A DNA stretch of 64,000 nucleotides from Sphingobacterium sp. UBA7855 (GTDB lineage Bacteria > Bacteroidota > Bacteroidia > Sphingobacteriales > Sphingobacteriaceae): positions 92,351-156,350 of the forward strand of contig DLST01000003.1 of the NCBI GenBank assembly GCA_002500745.1. The letters run 5' to 3'. Shown here in pieces: positions 45,090-53,975 of the stretch. Numbering within the stretch: the first letter of the stretch is position 1; every line of letters begins with the position of its first letter. The notes under the pieces were generated by a model, which did no database searches, was not told where the DNA came from, and saw only the letters and a program-made list of their open reading frames with translations. Both the position numbers and the translations under genes were made by a program.

Positions 45090-45159
45090 AGTGTACGAGC
45101 TATAGCTCTCTTTTTTATTTTTTTTAAAAAAAATTTGCATAGTGTAATAAATACACTAT
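45088..45159. promoter_or_regulatory. Operator-like palindromes at the head of the lipid operon
   Basis: A perfect inverted repeat ATAGTGTA-N5-TACACTAT lies at 45139-45159. A third ATAGTGTA is at 45088-45095, overlapping the ynbA start codon. A perfect 12-bp palindrome GAGCTATAGCTC is at 45097-45108. The size and symmetry suit a TetR-type dimer. No regulator gene is adjacent. Confidence 0.5.
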
Positions 45160-45164
45160 ATTTG
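45134..45164 (+). promoter_or_regulatory. Consensus promoter on the plus strand with no gene downstream
   Basis: TTTG (45134-45137), exactly 19 bp, then TATATTTG (45157-45164): a full match to the Bacteroidota consensus. It encloses the 45139-45159 inverted repeat and points toward the terminator at 45199-45235. Confidence 0.6.
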
Positions 45165-45168
45165 TGTC

Positions 45169-45235
45169 ATCATAATTTAGGTTTATAATTGGTTATTTAA
45201 GGTTTTCATTCTCCCCGTTTGAAAACCTTTTTTTT
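45169..45235 (+). ncRNA. Candidate short RNA (about 65 nt)
   Basis: The interval is bounded by a consensus promoter and an intrinsic terminator, both on the plus strand. It has no start codon followed by a useful frame (GTG TCA TCA TAA only), so a small non-coding RNA is the simplest reading. Existence of the transcript is inferred. Confidence 0.35.
45199..45235 (+). terminator. Terminator facing the end of the TPM gene
   Basis: AAGGTTTTCA (45199-45208) pairs perfectly with TGAAAACCTT (45220-45229), an 11-nt loop, and eight T at 45228-45235. The minus side lacks a T-run, so the active orientation is plus. Confidence 0.8.
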
Positions 45236-45251
45236 GTCCTTAAATTATGGA

Positions 45252-46736
45252 CTACCATCGTCCGCCTGCTCCACCTCCGCCAGAAGATCCACCTCCAAAA
45301 CTACCGCCACCACTGCTACTACTAGATCCGCCGCCAGAACTGCTCGATGTAGACCTCACCTTGACAGGAATTGAATGCTCCCCATGGGATACACGATGTC
45401 CACAATTCTTACATAGGTCAAAACGTTCTTCTAGCCCTTGTGAACTATATGTTGCGGCGCGGATCGTTTTGGTAAGCCCCGTTTCGAAGGTTCTATAATG
45501 GCATGCAGGACAATCGACAAAGGCAGCATTTTCATCCCAAGGAACCAGCTTGATTTCATTGCTTGTCTGGTTGATCCAAATCTCGTAAGATCGACTGCCA
45601 ATTTTCTCTTCCAAAAGCTGGCCAGGATCCAGATATGCGCTTTCTCTGGTAGATGCATCATCCTTATTCATCCGTAACCAACGTCCTGAATTATCAGGCG
45701 GGGCCAGCCGCAGTTCATTTTTCCGAATCCGTTTATTTAATCCAATAAGATCAAATAAGGCCAATGGACTAAGCAATAATGGTACAAGCCCCCAAACACG
45801 AAATTTACGTAATGCCCACTGAATATTCTCCTCATCGCGATAGGAGTTAACAATCTGTGTGCGACTAGCATTATATTTCATCGCCAAAGTAATGCTGCCA
45901 AATACAAATATAAAATAGGGTAAATTTTTCCACTGATAAACCACCTCAAAATTTTTTAAGGCAAAGGCACAGATAAACACACTGATAAACATGAGTATTC
46001 CCATACAGCCACATCCGCTTACCAAAGGTGGAAAATATTTACTTTTTTTGGTCAGCTGCCCCTTTATCGCTCTGGTCACCTCACCCAGCCAGATATAACA
46101 TATTGCAAACAAGCCCAAGACCAGAAAAGAGTTGCGCAGGATAGGACTTCTAAAGCTCCAAACAGGTATCGCTTCTGGCATTAAGCGCTCCAATTCAGCC
46201 CTGCTGTCTGCGGCCGTCAGTATTGTTTTTATAAAACCCGAAGCTTCTAAAACACCGCGGTCATAATCTTCATTTCGAAAGTTGGGTACGAGATACTTTT
46301 CTCCTATACGTTTAAGATAAGCATCTGGCAAGATGCTCTCCATACCATATCCAGTAATAAAGCGGTATTCATGCCGCTCTTTTGCAATAAATAACAAAAG
46401 CCCATTGTTACTTTCCTTCTTACCGATACCCCAGGTATTGAATAATTTTAACGCAAATTCGAAATCACTGTCGCCAACATAATCATTCACAACAACGATG
46501 GCAAATTCACTTTTTGTGGTAGCCTCGATCTCCTTAGACAAACCATCTAACTCAGACACCGCCCCCGAAGATAGAATCCCATCGGGATTGGACACAAAAT
46601 AATCCTGCCCCTTTATTTTTGGATTGGGCAAATTGTCTACCGTATAAGCAGTAGATTGTGCAAAGGATGTTAGTCCCGTTAGGAAAGTTCCCAACAACAC
46701 CAAAAAAAAGACGGAAAATCGATGTAACTTCAGCAT
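45252..46736 (-). CDS. TPM-domain membrane protein (YgcG family) with zinc ribbon and Gly/Ser tail
   Basis: A 494-residue protein. A signal peptide ends near FAQ (26-28). A periplasmic TPM domain spans about 40-175 (VSNPDGILS, LLLFIAKERHEYRFITGYGMESILPDA), and several membrane helices follow (about 200-290 and 315-335). A zinc ribbon has CPACHYRT and CKNCGHRV. A low-complexity Ser/Gly tail ends GGAGGRW, typical of YgcG proteins. The role is unclear; TPM proteins are linked to photosystem repair in plants and to membrane quality control in bacteria. Confidence 0.85.
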   Translation of the reverse strand: MLKLHRFSVFFLVLLGTFLTGLTSFAQSTAYTVDNLPNPKIKGQDYFVSNPDGILSSGAVSELDGLSKEIEATTKSEFAIVVVNDYVGDSDFEFALKLFNTWGIGKKESNNGLLLFIAKERHEYRFITGYGMESILPDAYLKRIGEKYLVPNFRNEDYDRGVLEASGFIKTILTAADSRAELERLMPEAIPVWSFRSPILRNSFLVLGLFAICYIWLGEVTRAIKGQLTKKSKYFPPLVSGCGCMGILMFISVFICAFALKNFEVVYQWKNLPYFIFVFGSITLAMKYNASRTQIVNSYRDEENIQWALRKFRVWGLVPLLLSPLALFDLIGLNKRIRKNELRLAPPDNSGRWLRMNKDDASTRESAYLDPGQLLEEKIGSRSYEIWINQTSNEIKLVPWDENAAFVDCPACHYRTFETGLTKTIRAATYSSQGLEERFDLCKNCGHRVSHGEHSIPVKVRSTSSSSGGGSSSSSGGGSFGGGSSGGGGAGGRW

Positions 46737-46787
46737 AATTTTAGCACAGCAAAATTCGGTTCATTTTTACGATTTTAAGAAAAAAAG

Positions 46788-48110
46788 TCAATGGCCAAGC
46801 CAATGTAAAACCAAGACACCGATCAATCCAACAACAGACACGAGCGTTTCCATCACAGTCCATGAGCGAAACGTATCCTTCATGCTCACGCCAAAATAAG
46901 ATTTAAACATCCAAAACCCCGGATCATTGACGTGGGAGAACATGAGACTACCCGCTCCCGTCGCTAGCACCATTAATTCAGGAGTAACATTTCCTGCCTG
47001 TACAATGGGAAGCATAATACCCGCAGCCGTTAGCCCAGCAACACTTGCTGAACCGATAACCAGACGAATGACACCGGCTATTAACCATGCAAGCACAAGA
47101 GGCGACAAGATAAGGTCGGCAGTTATGTCAGCGATGTAATTCGCTACACCACTATCTACCAAAATTTGCTTGAAGGCGCCTGATGCTGCAATAATAAAAA
47201 GGATCATCATGATCCCGCGGATTGCTTCTTCCACACTTGCTGACTGCTCCCGCAAACTTTTACCTTGACGAATACCCATCGTATACATCGCCACTAAAGC
47301 TGCAATCATTAAAGCAACAACCGGGTCGCCCACGAAACGTAGCGCCGCCAGCCAAGAGGAGTCTTTTGGGAATAGTAGATGTGCAAATGAACCTAAAGCA
47401 ATTAAAACTATTGGAAAAAGACCCGTGAATATACTAATTGCAAATCCGGGAAGCTCTTTTCGATCTGCCTCATTGTCTTCAGGAAAAAACTCGGTCGGTG
47501 GGTTGGTCGGAATATGCTTAAGCATCCTGCCAAAGAGTGGCCCACCGATAATGATGGCAGGAATTGCTACAACAATGCCATAAGCCATTGTTAAACCTAT
47601 ATCCGCATTGTAAGTAACCGCTATGGCTGTAGCTCCCGGATGTGGTGGCAAATAACCGTGCGTCACGGAAAGCGCTGCGAGCAGCGGAATAGCCACATAA
47701 AGTAAGGGCATTTTATTGGAAGCACATACCATGAAAACAAACGGAACCAAGACAATAAAACCGACATTGTAAAATAAGGGAATTCCTACTAAAAAGCCCG
47801 TGAGAACCATTGCCCACGGTAAGTTCTTTCGCCCAAATACAGCCGTTAGTACCGTTGTAATCTTTTCTGCAGCACCACCCTCCGCCATCAACTTCCCGAG
47901 TAAAGACCCGAAAGCCAACAAAAGTGCCAACTGGCCCATGGTACTGCTCACTCCGGTTTCAACAGATTTAAGGATATCGACGGCACTCATATTCATAGCA
48001 AAACCGACCGCAACAGAAGTTATCAGTAATGAAAAGATTGTGTTTAACCTAACGACAGTAACTAAGAGAAGTAATAAAGCTACTCCCAAAATAACGATGA
48101 TTAGCGGCAT
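46788..48110 (-). CDS. gntP: Gluconate:H+ symporter, GntP family
   Basis: A 440-residue polytopic inner-membrane carrier of about 12 helices. Family motifs include LMAEGGAAEKI, YLPPHPGATAIA and LATGAGSLMFSHVNDPGFWM. It lies 16 bp downstream of the gluconokinase gene and divides its labour with it: uptake, then phosphorylation of gluconate. Confidence 0.92.
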   Translation of the reverse strand: MPLIIVILGVALLLLLVTVVRLNTIFSLLITSVAVGFAMNMSAVDILKSVETGVSSTMGQLALLLAFGSLLGKLMAEGGAAEKITTVLTAVFGRKNLPWAMVLTGFLVGIPLFYNVGFIVLVPFVFMVCASNKMPLLYVAIPLLAALSVTHGYLPPHPGATAIAVTYNADIGLTMAYGIVVAIPAIIIGGPLFGRMLKHIPTNPPTEFFPEDNEADRKELPGFAISIFTGLFPIVLIALGSFAHLLFPKDSSWLAALRFVGDPVVALMIAALVAMYTMGIRQGKSLREQSASVEEAIRGIMMILFIIAASGAFKQILVDSGVANYIADITADLILSPLVLAWLIAGVIRLVIGSASVAGLTAAGIMLPIVQAGNVTPELMVLATGAGSLMFSHVNDPGFWMFKSYFGVSMKDTFRSWTVMETLVSVVGLIGVLVLHWLGH

Positions 48111-48126
48111 AATAATTTATATCTAG

Positions 48127-49641
48127 TTAAAACTCGCCTTCCAATACATGGTACAGGCGTTCAAATTTCTGGAAGTTTTTCATATATACAGCGTGATTCT
48201 CCTCACGCGGTTTATAATAGTGCTCGGTATCTTGCTCTGCTTCCGCTTGATTCTTTTTTATAGTAGGATGATCACCCCCCAGTATACCCAAGGCTTCCAA
48301 GCCGATCAATGCTGCGCCCCATGCAGAGCTTTCTACCGTATTTTTGGTGTATACAGGTTTATTGAAAATGTCTGCAAGCATCTGTACCAACAGTGATGAA
48401 CGCGCTAATCCGCCGCTTGCGAAGATCGTATGAATTGGACCGGTGTTGTCCTCTAATGCAACTCCTACACTGTAAATTGCAAATAACATCCCTTCCATCA
48501 TGGCACGGGCAAAGTGCGCTCTGCCATGATGCAACTGTATTCCAAAATAAACGCCCTTTGCATTGGAATTCCAATGTGGGGCGCGTTCACCAGTGAGATA
48601 GGGTAAAAATATCAAACCCTCTGCCCCGGGAACGACGGAGTTGATTAAAGCATCTAACGACGCGGAAGGATCTCCATCTGCTTCCATTTGAATAAATTCG
48701 CGTAAAAAGTTGTCTCGAAACCAATTGCGCAATACTCCGCCATTGTTGACCGCGCCACCGATTATATATTCATTTGGTCTCAGTAGGTATGTAAATAGCC
48801 TTTGCTTTTTTTCTCGATTTGCCTGCGAACTCGCTACGCGAATAGCTCCACTCGTACCAATAGTTACCGAAGCCACTCCAGGACGTATAGCTCCTACACC
48901 GAGATTAGCCAGACAACCATCACTACCACCTATCACAAAAGGGGTATCTTCAGGGATGTGCATCAAGGCCGCAATTTCTCGGTTAGGCACATTTAAAATA
49001 TAATCGACCGGAACTGGAGATGCTAATTGCTCTTCCGATATACCGGCCAACCTTAACGCCTGATCAGACCATATTAGTTCATGTATGTCGAAAAGCCCTG
49101 TTGCAGATGCAATGGAATGATCGACCACATAGACGCCAAAGAGCCTGTAAAAAAGAAATTCTTTAATACCAATAAACTTATACGACTGAGCAAATAATTT
49201 TTGATCGTTGGACTTCATCCACATTAATTTGCAAAGCAACGACATGGGATGTATTGGTGTACCCGTTTGTTGATAAAGCAGCCTACCAGTCTCACTTGCC
49301 TCCAAGGTTACCGCAATATCCTCGCTTCTGCGATCTGCCCATATTATGCAATTGCTAAGTGGCTTTCCAGCTGAGTCAACAGCAATCAGCCCGTGCATAG
49401 CACTGCTCACCGCAATGCATACGGGTTTCGGTATCTCAGCAATAGATTGTTTTAGGCCAATCATGACATCTCTAATAGAATCAATACATGCGCCATAAAC
49501 AATCTCTGGATCTTGCTCATACCAGCCTTCCGACGGATTTAAGATGGGATAAGGTATACTATGCTGCGACAAGATGTTACCCGCATAGTCAAATGCAACA
49601 GCTTTCGCAGATGATGTACCAATGTCTAATCCAATAATCAT
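48127..49641 (-). CDS. gntK: Gluconokinase, FGGY family
   Basis: A 504-residue sugar kinase. It has the N-terminal phosphate loop GLDIGTSSAKAVAFD, the substrate-binding Asp in GGSDGCLANLG, SVTIGTSGAIR, and the FGGY signature GGLARSSLLVQMLADIF. Its homologue type is Bacillus GntK rather than the small E. coli kinase. Substrate assignment rests on gntP downstream and gnd divergent, 182 bp away. The product 6-phosphogluconate is the substrate of Gnd. Confidence 0.88.
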   Translation of the reverse strand: MIIGLDIGTSSAKAVAFDYAGNILSQHSIPYPILNPSEGWYEQDPEIVYGACIDSIRDVMIGLKQSIAEIPKPVCIAVSSAMHGLIAVDSAGKPLSNCIIWADRRSEDIAVTLEASETGRLLYQQTGTPIHPMSLLCKLMWMKSNDQKLFAQSYKFIGIKEFLFYRLFGVYVVDHSIASATGLFDIHELIWSDQALRLAGISEEQLASPVPVDYILNVPNREIAALMHIPEDTPFVIGGSDGCLANLGVGAIRPGVASVTIGTSGAIRVASSQANREKKQRLFTYLLRPNEYIIGGAVNNGGVLRNWFRDNFLREFIQMEADGDPSASLDALINSVVPGAEGLIFLPYLTGERAPHWNSNAKGVYFGIQLHHGRAHFARAMMEGMLFAIYSVGVALEDNTGPIHTIFASGGLARSSLLVQMLADIFNKPVYTKNTVESSAWGAALIGLEALGILGGDHPTIKKNQAEAEQDTEHYYKPREENHAVYMKNFQKFERLYHVLEGEF

Positions 49642-49822
49642 AAATAAAATTGATGTTTAGGAGAGTTCAATATACGGATTATCCGGTGGTTTACAACAAA
49701 AGACTTAAAACCAGCAGGGTAATTTAAAGAGAGAATAGTACCTCTTAACGATCTGATGATAATTGTCTTTCATAGTATCAACAAAAATGGTAAATTTCAA
49801 CTTACAAAAACGATATTAAACG

Positions 49823-51238
49823 ATGAGTATAAATAAAAAGAATAACTACGATTTTGGAATAGTTGGACTGGGCGTAATGGGACGTAATTTATTGCTGAAC
49901 ATGGCCGACAACGGTTTCGCGGTAGCAGGGTTAGATCTCGATTCACAAAAAGCGAAGTCATTGGAAGCTGAAGCAAGTGAAGGACATCGCATCAAAGTGA
50001 CGACTCAAGTCGAAGAGTTTATAGGAGCTTTGCAACAACCCAGAGCAATTATGCTGTTGGTGCCGGCCGGAAAGCCGGTTGATATGGCGATTGCCAGTCT
50101 TGTTCCGCTTTTGGATAAAGGAGATATCATCATTGACGGCGGAAACACGTACTTCGCAGATACGGACAGAAGATTTAATGAACTTTCCGTTATGGGTATA
50201 CATTTCTTCGGAATGGGCATCTCGGGAGGAGAAAGTGGCGCTCGTCGTGGTCCAAGCTTGATGCCCGGTGGCGACAGAAAAGCCTACGAAAGACTAAGGC
50301 CAATATTCGAGGCGGTTTCGGCCAAGGTAGCCGACGAACCCTGTGTGGAATTTTTAGGCAACGGGTCGGCCGGAAATTATGTAAAGATGGTACATAACGG
50401 TATCGAATATGGTATCATGCAGTTAATAGCAGAGACCTATGACCTGATGAAAAGATTATATGGTTTTGACACCCAAACCATACAGCAGACTTTCGAAGAA
50501 TGGAATAAGGGCGATTTAAACTCGTTCTTGCTTGAAATTACCGCTCAGATTCTGAAGAAAAAAGAGGGTGACCAGTATTTGGTAGACCTGATTTCAGATT
50601 GGGCAAGATCGAAGGGAACAGGTAAATGGACTTCGCAAAATGCAATGGATTTACAGGTGCCAGTGCCGGTGATCGATGCGGCGGTCAATATGCGCGATAT
50701 GTCCAAATACAAACCCGAACGTGTGGAGGCGGCAAAACTATTTAAATGGGATGGACAGCCTGTTGATCTGCCCGCCCAAACGCTTATTGCCCGCTTAAAA
50801 GATGCAGTGTATTTTGTGATCATCACGACCTATGCGCAAGGTTTGGCGCAGCTTACTGTTGCATCGGAAAGCTATAGTTATGAGCTAGATTTACAGGTGG
50901 TAACCAAAATTTGGCGCGGCGGCTGTATCATTCGTGCGTCTTTGCTAGAAGATTTTAGAAAAGCCTATGCGACTAATCCAGGCTTGCGCAATATCCTACT
51001 CGATAGCACCATTGCCCAGAAGCTACTGAGCACGCAGGCCAGCGTTCGTGAGGTATTGAAAGATGCTATCACAAACGGGATACCCGTATCCGGATACGTA
51101 AACGCACTCGCTTATTTTGATGCCTACCGATCGGAGAAATTACCTACAAATCTGATACAAGCACAACGAGACTATTTTGGTGCACATACCTATGAACGTA
51201 TTGATCAGGAAGGTATCTTTCACACACTTTGGGATTAA
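49823..51238 (+). CDS. gnd: 6-phosphogluconate dehydrogenase, decarboxylating
   Basis: A 471-residue enzyme of normal long-form length. It has the Rossmann motif GLGVMGRNLLLNMADNG, the signature IIDGGNTYF followed by GISGGESGARRGPS, the catalytic Lys in KMVHNGIEYGIMQ, and a C-terminus with RDYFGAHTYERID. It oxidises 6-phosphogluconate to ribulose-5-phosphate with NADP+. Divergent from gntK-gntP, giving a compact gluconate-to-pentose route. No zwf or pgl gene is nearby. Confidence 0.95.
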   Translation: MSINKKNNYDFGIVGLGVMGRNLLLNMADNGFAVAGLDLDSQKAKSLEAEASEGHRIKVTTQVEEFIGALQQPRAIMLLVPAGKPVDMAIASLVPLLDKGDIIIDGGNTYFADTDRRFNELSVMGIHFFGMGISGGESGARRGPSLMPGGDRKAYERLRPIFEAVSAKVADEPCVEFLGNGSAGNYVKMVHNGIEYGIMQLIAETYDLMKRLYGFDTQTIQQTFEEWNKGDLNSFLLEITAQILKKKEGDQYLVDLISDWARSKGTGKWTSQNAMDLQVPVPVIDAAVNMRDMSKYKPERVEAAKLFKWDGQPVDLPAQTLIARLKDAVYFVIITTYAQGLAQLTVASESYSYELDLQVVTKIWRGGCIIRASLLEDFRKAYATNPGLRNILLDSTIAQKLLSTQASVREVLKDAITNGIPVSGYVNALAYFDAYRSEKLPTNLIQAQRDYFGAHTYERIDQEGIFHTLWD

Positions 51239-51282
51239 AGGAAAATGCTTAAAGATTCCATTGGATCTTCAGTTGAAACGCA

Positions 51283-51315
51283 AAAAAGCGGCTCTTTTTA
51301 TAAAAGCCGCTTTTT
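51283..51315. terminator. Bidirectional terminator between gnd and the ABC-F gene
   Basis: AAAAAGCGGCT (51283-51293) pairs with AGCCGCTTTTT (51305-51315), an 11-bp stem with T-runs on both strands. Confidence 0.88.
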
Positions 51316-51359
51316 AAAACTGTACTCCCTATCGGTTTTATATGCCGTTTATCTAGAGG

Positions 51360-52991
51360 CTAACGTTCGATATCTTTTAAGCTGCTCATTTTCTTGTATT
51401 CCAAGAAACCTTTGATATCCTCGAAATGCTCACGCACACGCTTGTTTCCAAATTCAAAAACTTTCTCGGCTAAGCCATCCAAAAAGTCACGGTCGTGCGA
51501 AACAAGGATCAAAGTACCATCAAAATCTTTTAAAGCATCTTTGATAATGTCCTTGGTCTTCATATCTAAATGGTTGGTCGGCTCATCGAGAATCAAGACA
51601 TTGACCGGTTCCAACAATAATTTTATCATCGCCAGACGCGTTCTCTCCCCTCCAGATAATACTTTCACCTTTTTAGTTGTATCATCGCCGCTAAACATGA
51701 AGGCTCCTAAAAGATCTTTCATTTTAACACGCACTTCACCCACAGCAATTTGATCAATGGTATCAAAAACAGTCATTTCACCATCAAGTAAGGCTGCCTG
51801 ATTCTGTGCGAAATAGCCAATTTTTGCATTGTGCCCAACTTTTAACGTACCTTCGAAATCGATTTCCCCCATAATTGCTTTGATCATGGTCGATTTACCT
51901 TCACCGTTCTTTCCGACAAAAGCGACCTTTTCACCACGTTCGATGACCATATTTGCTTTTTGAAAGACGACATGATCGCCATAAGCTTTCGTCAGATCTT
52001 CCACAATAACCGGATATTGGCCTGAGCGTGGAGATGGCGGAAATTTAAGACGCAACGCCGAGGTATCCACCTCATCGATCTCAATAATCTCCAATTTTTC
52101 CAGCATTTTCACCCGCGACTGTACTTGCAAAGTCTTTGAATACGTACCCCTAAAACGGTCTATAAACTCCTGGTTGTCTGCAATAAAACGTTGCTGTTCT
52201 TCATACGCTTTTAGCTGATGCTGACGACGCTCCTGACGTAATTCCAGATAATGACTGTACTTGGCACGATAGTCATAAATTCGTCCCATCGTCACCTCAA
52301 TGGTTCGATTCGTAATATTATCAACAAATGCTCTATCGTGCGAGATCACAATAACGGCTTTCGCCGAATTTAACAAGAAATCCTCAAGCCATTGAATACT
52401 CTCAATATCCATGTGATTCGTAGGCTCATCCAATAAGATCAAATCTGGCTTTTTTAGTAATATTTTAGCCAACTCGATGCGCATACGCCAGCCACCAGAA
52501 AATTCAGATGTTTGTCTAGTAAAATCCGTGCGCTCAAAACCAAGACCCTTCAATACCTTCTCGACCTCCGCGTCATAGTTGACTTCCTCAATCGAATAGA
52601 ACTTTTCACTTAATTCGGAAACACGTTCGATCAATTGCATATAATCATCAGATTCATAATCCGTACGAATATTCAACTGCTCATTCAGGTTTTCCAACTC
52701 ATCACGCATACCATAGACTTCTTCGAACGCCTTTGATGTTTCCTCAAAAACAGTCACGTTATCCTCTGTTAGCAAATGTTGTGGTAAATAGGCTATAATG
52801 GCATCTTTCGGACCAGCAACATTACCTGTCGTAGGTTTACCCACTCCAGCAATAATTTTCAACAAGGTGGACTTACCAGCACCATTTTTGCCCATCAATG
52901 CGATCTTGTCATTCTCATTGATGGAGAAAGATACATCTGAAAAAAGAGTTGTTCCCCCAAAGGAAACAGAAATATTATTTACGTCAATCAC
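51360..52991 (-). CDS. ABC-F family ATPase (ribosome-associated type)
   Basis: About 543 residues, two ABC domains and no membrane helices. It has Walker A GKNGAGKST and GKNGEGKST, signatures SGGWRMR and LSGGERTR, and Walker B LLDEPTNHMD and LILDEPTNHLD. The interdomain linker is highly charged. ABC-F proteins bind the ribosomal E site and relieve stalling or act in translation control. I choose a GTG start at 52991 (VIDVNNISVSFGG), because a TATCTTTG promoter at 53015-53022 lies downstream of the in-frame ATG at 53048. Divergent from trmD. Confidence 0.9.
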   Translation of the reverse strand: MIDVNNISVSFGGTTLFSDVSFSINENDKIALMGKNGAGKSTLLKIIAGVGKPTTGNVAGPKDAIIAYLPQHLLTEDNVTVFEETSKAFEEVYGMRDELENLNEQLNIRTDYESDDYMQLIERVSELSEKFYSIEEVNYDAEVEKVLKGLGFERTDFTRQTSEFSGGWRMRIELAKILLKKPDLILLDEPTNHMDIESIQWLEDFLLNSAKAVIVISHDRAFVDNITNRTIEVTMGRIYDYRAKYSHYLELRQERRQHQLKAYEEQQRFIADNQEFIDRFRGTYSKTLQVQSRVKMLEKLEIIEIDEVDTSALRLKFPPSPRSGQYPVIVEDLTKAYGDHVVFQKANMVIERGEKVAFVGKNGEGKSTMIKAIMGEIDFEGTLKVGHNAKIGYFAQNQAALLDGEMTVFDTIDQIAVGEVRVKMKDLLGAFMFSGDDTTKKVKVLSGGERTRLAMIKLLLEPVNVLILDEPTNHLDMKTKDIIKDALKDFDGTLILVSHDRDFLDGLAEKVFEFGNKRVREHFEDIKGFLEYKKMSSLKDIER

Positions 52992-53014
52992 TGTATATAC
53001 ACTTAATTTTGGCA

Positions 53015-53022
53015 CAAAGATA
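53015..53022 (-). promoter_or_regulatory. -7 element for the ABC-F gene
   Basis: The minus strand reads TATCTTTG, an exact consensus, with TTG 23 bp upstream on that strand (53046-53048). The leader to the GTG would be about 17 nt, and this decides the start codon. Confidence 0.6.
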
Positions 53023-53063
53023 AGCGAATCAATCTTATAAATAGACAATGGTGCATTTTTGTG

Positions 53064-53071
53064 TATCTTTG
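53064..53071 (+). promoter_or_regulatory. -7 element for trmD
   Basis: TATCTTTG is an exact consensus only 4 bp before the trmD ATG at 53076. No clear -33 TTTG. It suggests a leaderless or near-leaderless mRNA and excludes the upstream GTG at 53061 as the start. Confidence 0.5.
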
Positions 53072-53075
53072 CGCC

Positions 53076-53753
53076 ATGCGTTTTGATATTATTACGGTCT
53101 TACCAGACCTGCTGGAAAGTCCATTTGCACACTCCATTTTGCAACGAGCAAAAAACAAAGGTTTGGCTGAAATACATGTTCACAACTTAAGAGACTATTC
53201 AACCAATAAACACAAAAGTGTCGATGATTATCCCTACGGCGGCGGATCCGGTATGGTTCTCCAAATCGAGCCTTTTGCAAAGTGTATTGAGCAATTGCAA
53301 TCCGAGCGGGTGTACGATGAGATCATCTATATGACTCCAGACGGTGAAACATTCAATCAGGATATTGCGAACGGACTATCTACAAAAGGAAATATGATGA
53401 TTCTTTGTGGACATTATAAGGGCATTGATCAACGTATCCGTGATATTTATGTAACAAAAGAGATTTCAGTCGGTGACTATGTGCTATCTGGCGGAGAACT
53501 TCCAGCCGCAATTGTTACAGACGCTATTATCAGATTGATTCCTGGCGTATTATCAGACGAAACTTCCGCTCTTTCCGATTCATTTCAGGACGGATTGCTC
53601 GACGCACCAATCTATACACGCCCTGCAGAGTGGAAAGGCCATAAAGTACCAGCTATTCTACTTAGTGGTCACGAAGCAAAAATTGCGGCCTGGAAGGATG
53701 AACAACAGTTAAAAAGGACACAAGAAAGACGTCCTGATTTATTAAATGATTAA
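53076..53753 (+). CDS. trmD: tRNA (guanine-37-N1)-methyltransferase
   Basis: A 225-residue SPOUT methyltransferase that makes m1G37 and prevents frameshifting. It has the knot motifs [27 protein letters not shown] and [14 protein letters not shown], and a C-terminal tRNA-binding domain with [13 protein letters not shown]. Start ATG 53076 gives [13 protein letters not shown], the usual N-terminus. Confidence 0.96.
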   Translation: MRFDIITVLPDLLESPFAHSILQRAKNKGLAEIHVHNLRDYSTNKHKSVDDYPYGGGSGMVLQIEPFAKCIEQLQSERVYDEIIYMTPDGETFNQDIANGLSTKGNMMILCGHYKGIDQRIRDIYVTKEISVGDYVLSGGELPAAIVTDAIIRLIPGVLSDETSALSDSFQDGLLDAPIYTRPAEWKGHKVPAILLSGHEAKIAAWKDEQQLKRTQERRPDLLND

Positions 53754-53790
53754 GAAATAAGGGGAATTTTTGTTTTTTTGTCACAAAAAG

Positions 53791-53820
53791 TTTGCTTATT
53801 TATTTTTTTTTATAAATTTG
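53791..53820 (+). promoter_or_regulatory. trp operon promoter
   Basis: TTTG (53791-53794), 18 bp, then TAAATTTG (53813-53820), an exact -7. The transcript should begin within a few bases of the leader-peptide ATG at 53828. Confidence 0.7.
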
Positions 53821-53827
53821 TGTAATA

Positions 53828-53905
53828 ATGACACGAAGATATACAAATACAAATTGGTGGTGGCCTGGAGCAATAAGCATCGGGAATCAATTGGTATTGT
53901 TATAA
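53828..53905 (+). CDS. trpL: trp operon leader peptide with Trp-Trp-Trp
   Basis: A 25-codon frame, too short for ordinary gene calls: MTRRYTNTN, then three TGG codons (53855-53863), then PGAISIGNQLVLL and TAA. Three successive Trp codons in a peptide between the trp promoter and trpE identify it as an attenuation leader. Scarce charged tRNA-Trp would stall the ribosome there and leave the AGCATCGGG segment (53876-53884) free to pair with the terminator's left arm. Normal translation would cover that segment and allow termination. Confidence 0.88.
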   Translation: MTRRYTNTNWWWPGAISIGNQLVLL

Positions 53906-53954
53906 TATTTCATAATCAACCAAAACCATTTATGGAAATTCCAACCCCGATGCT
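53876..53954 (+). promoter_or_regulatory. trp antiterminator pairing
   Basis: AGCATCGGG (53876-53884) is the exact complement of CCCGATGCT (53946-53954), which is also the left arm of the terminator. The two structures are mutually exclusive, as attenuation requires. Confidence 0.8.
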
Positions 53955-53975
53955 AACCAGTATCGGGGTTTTTTT
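53943..53975 (+). terminator. trp attenuator terminator
   Basis: AACCCCGATGCT (53943-53954) pairs with AGTATCGGGGTT (53959-53970) over 12 bp with one G-U, loop AACC, and then T to 53975. It lies 38 bp before the trpE ATG. Confidence 0.9.

Noticed and set aside
45247..45498. Proline-rich plus-strand frame downstream of the orphan promoter
   Set aside because: Antisense to the Gly/Ser tail of the TPM protein; it also lies beyond the terminator at 45235.
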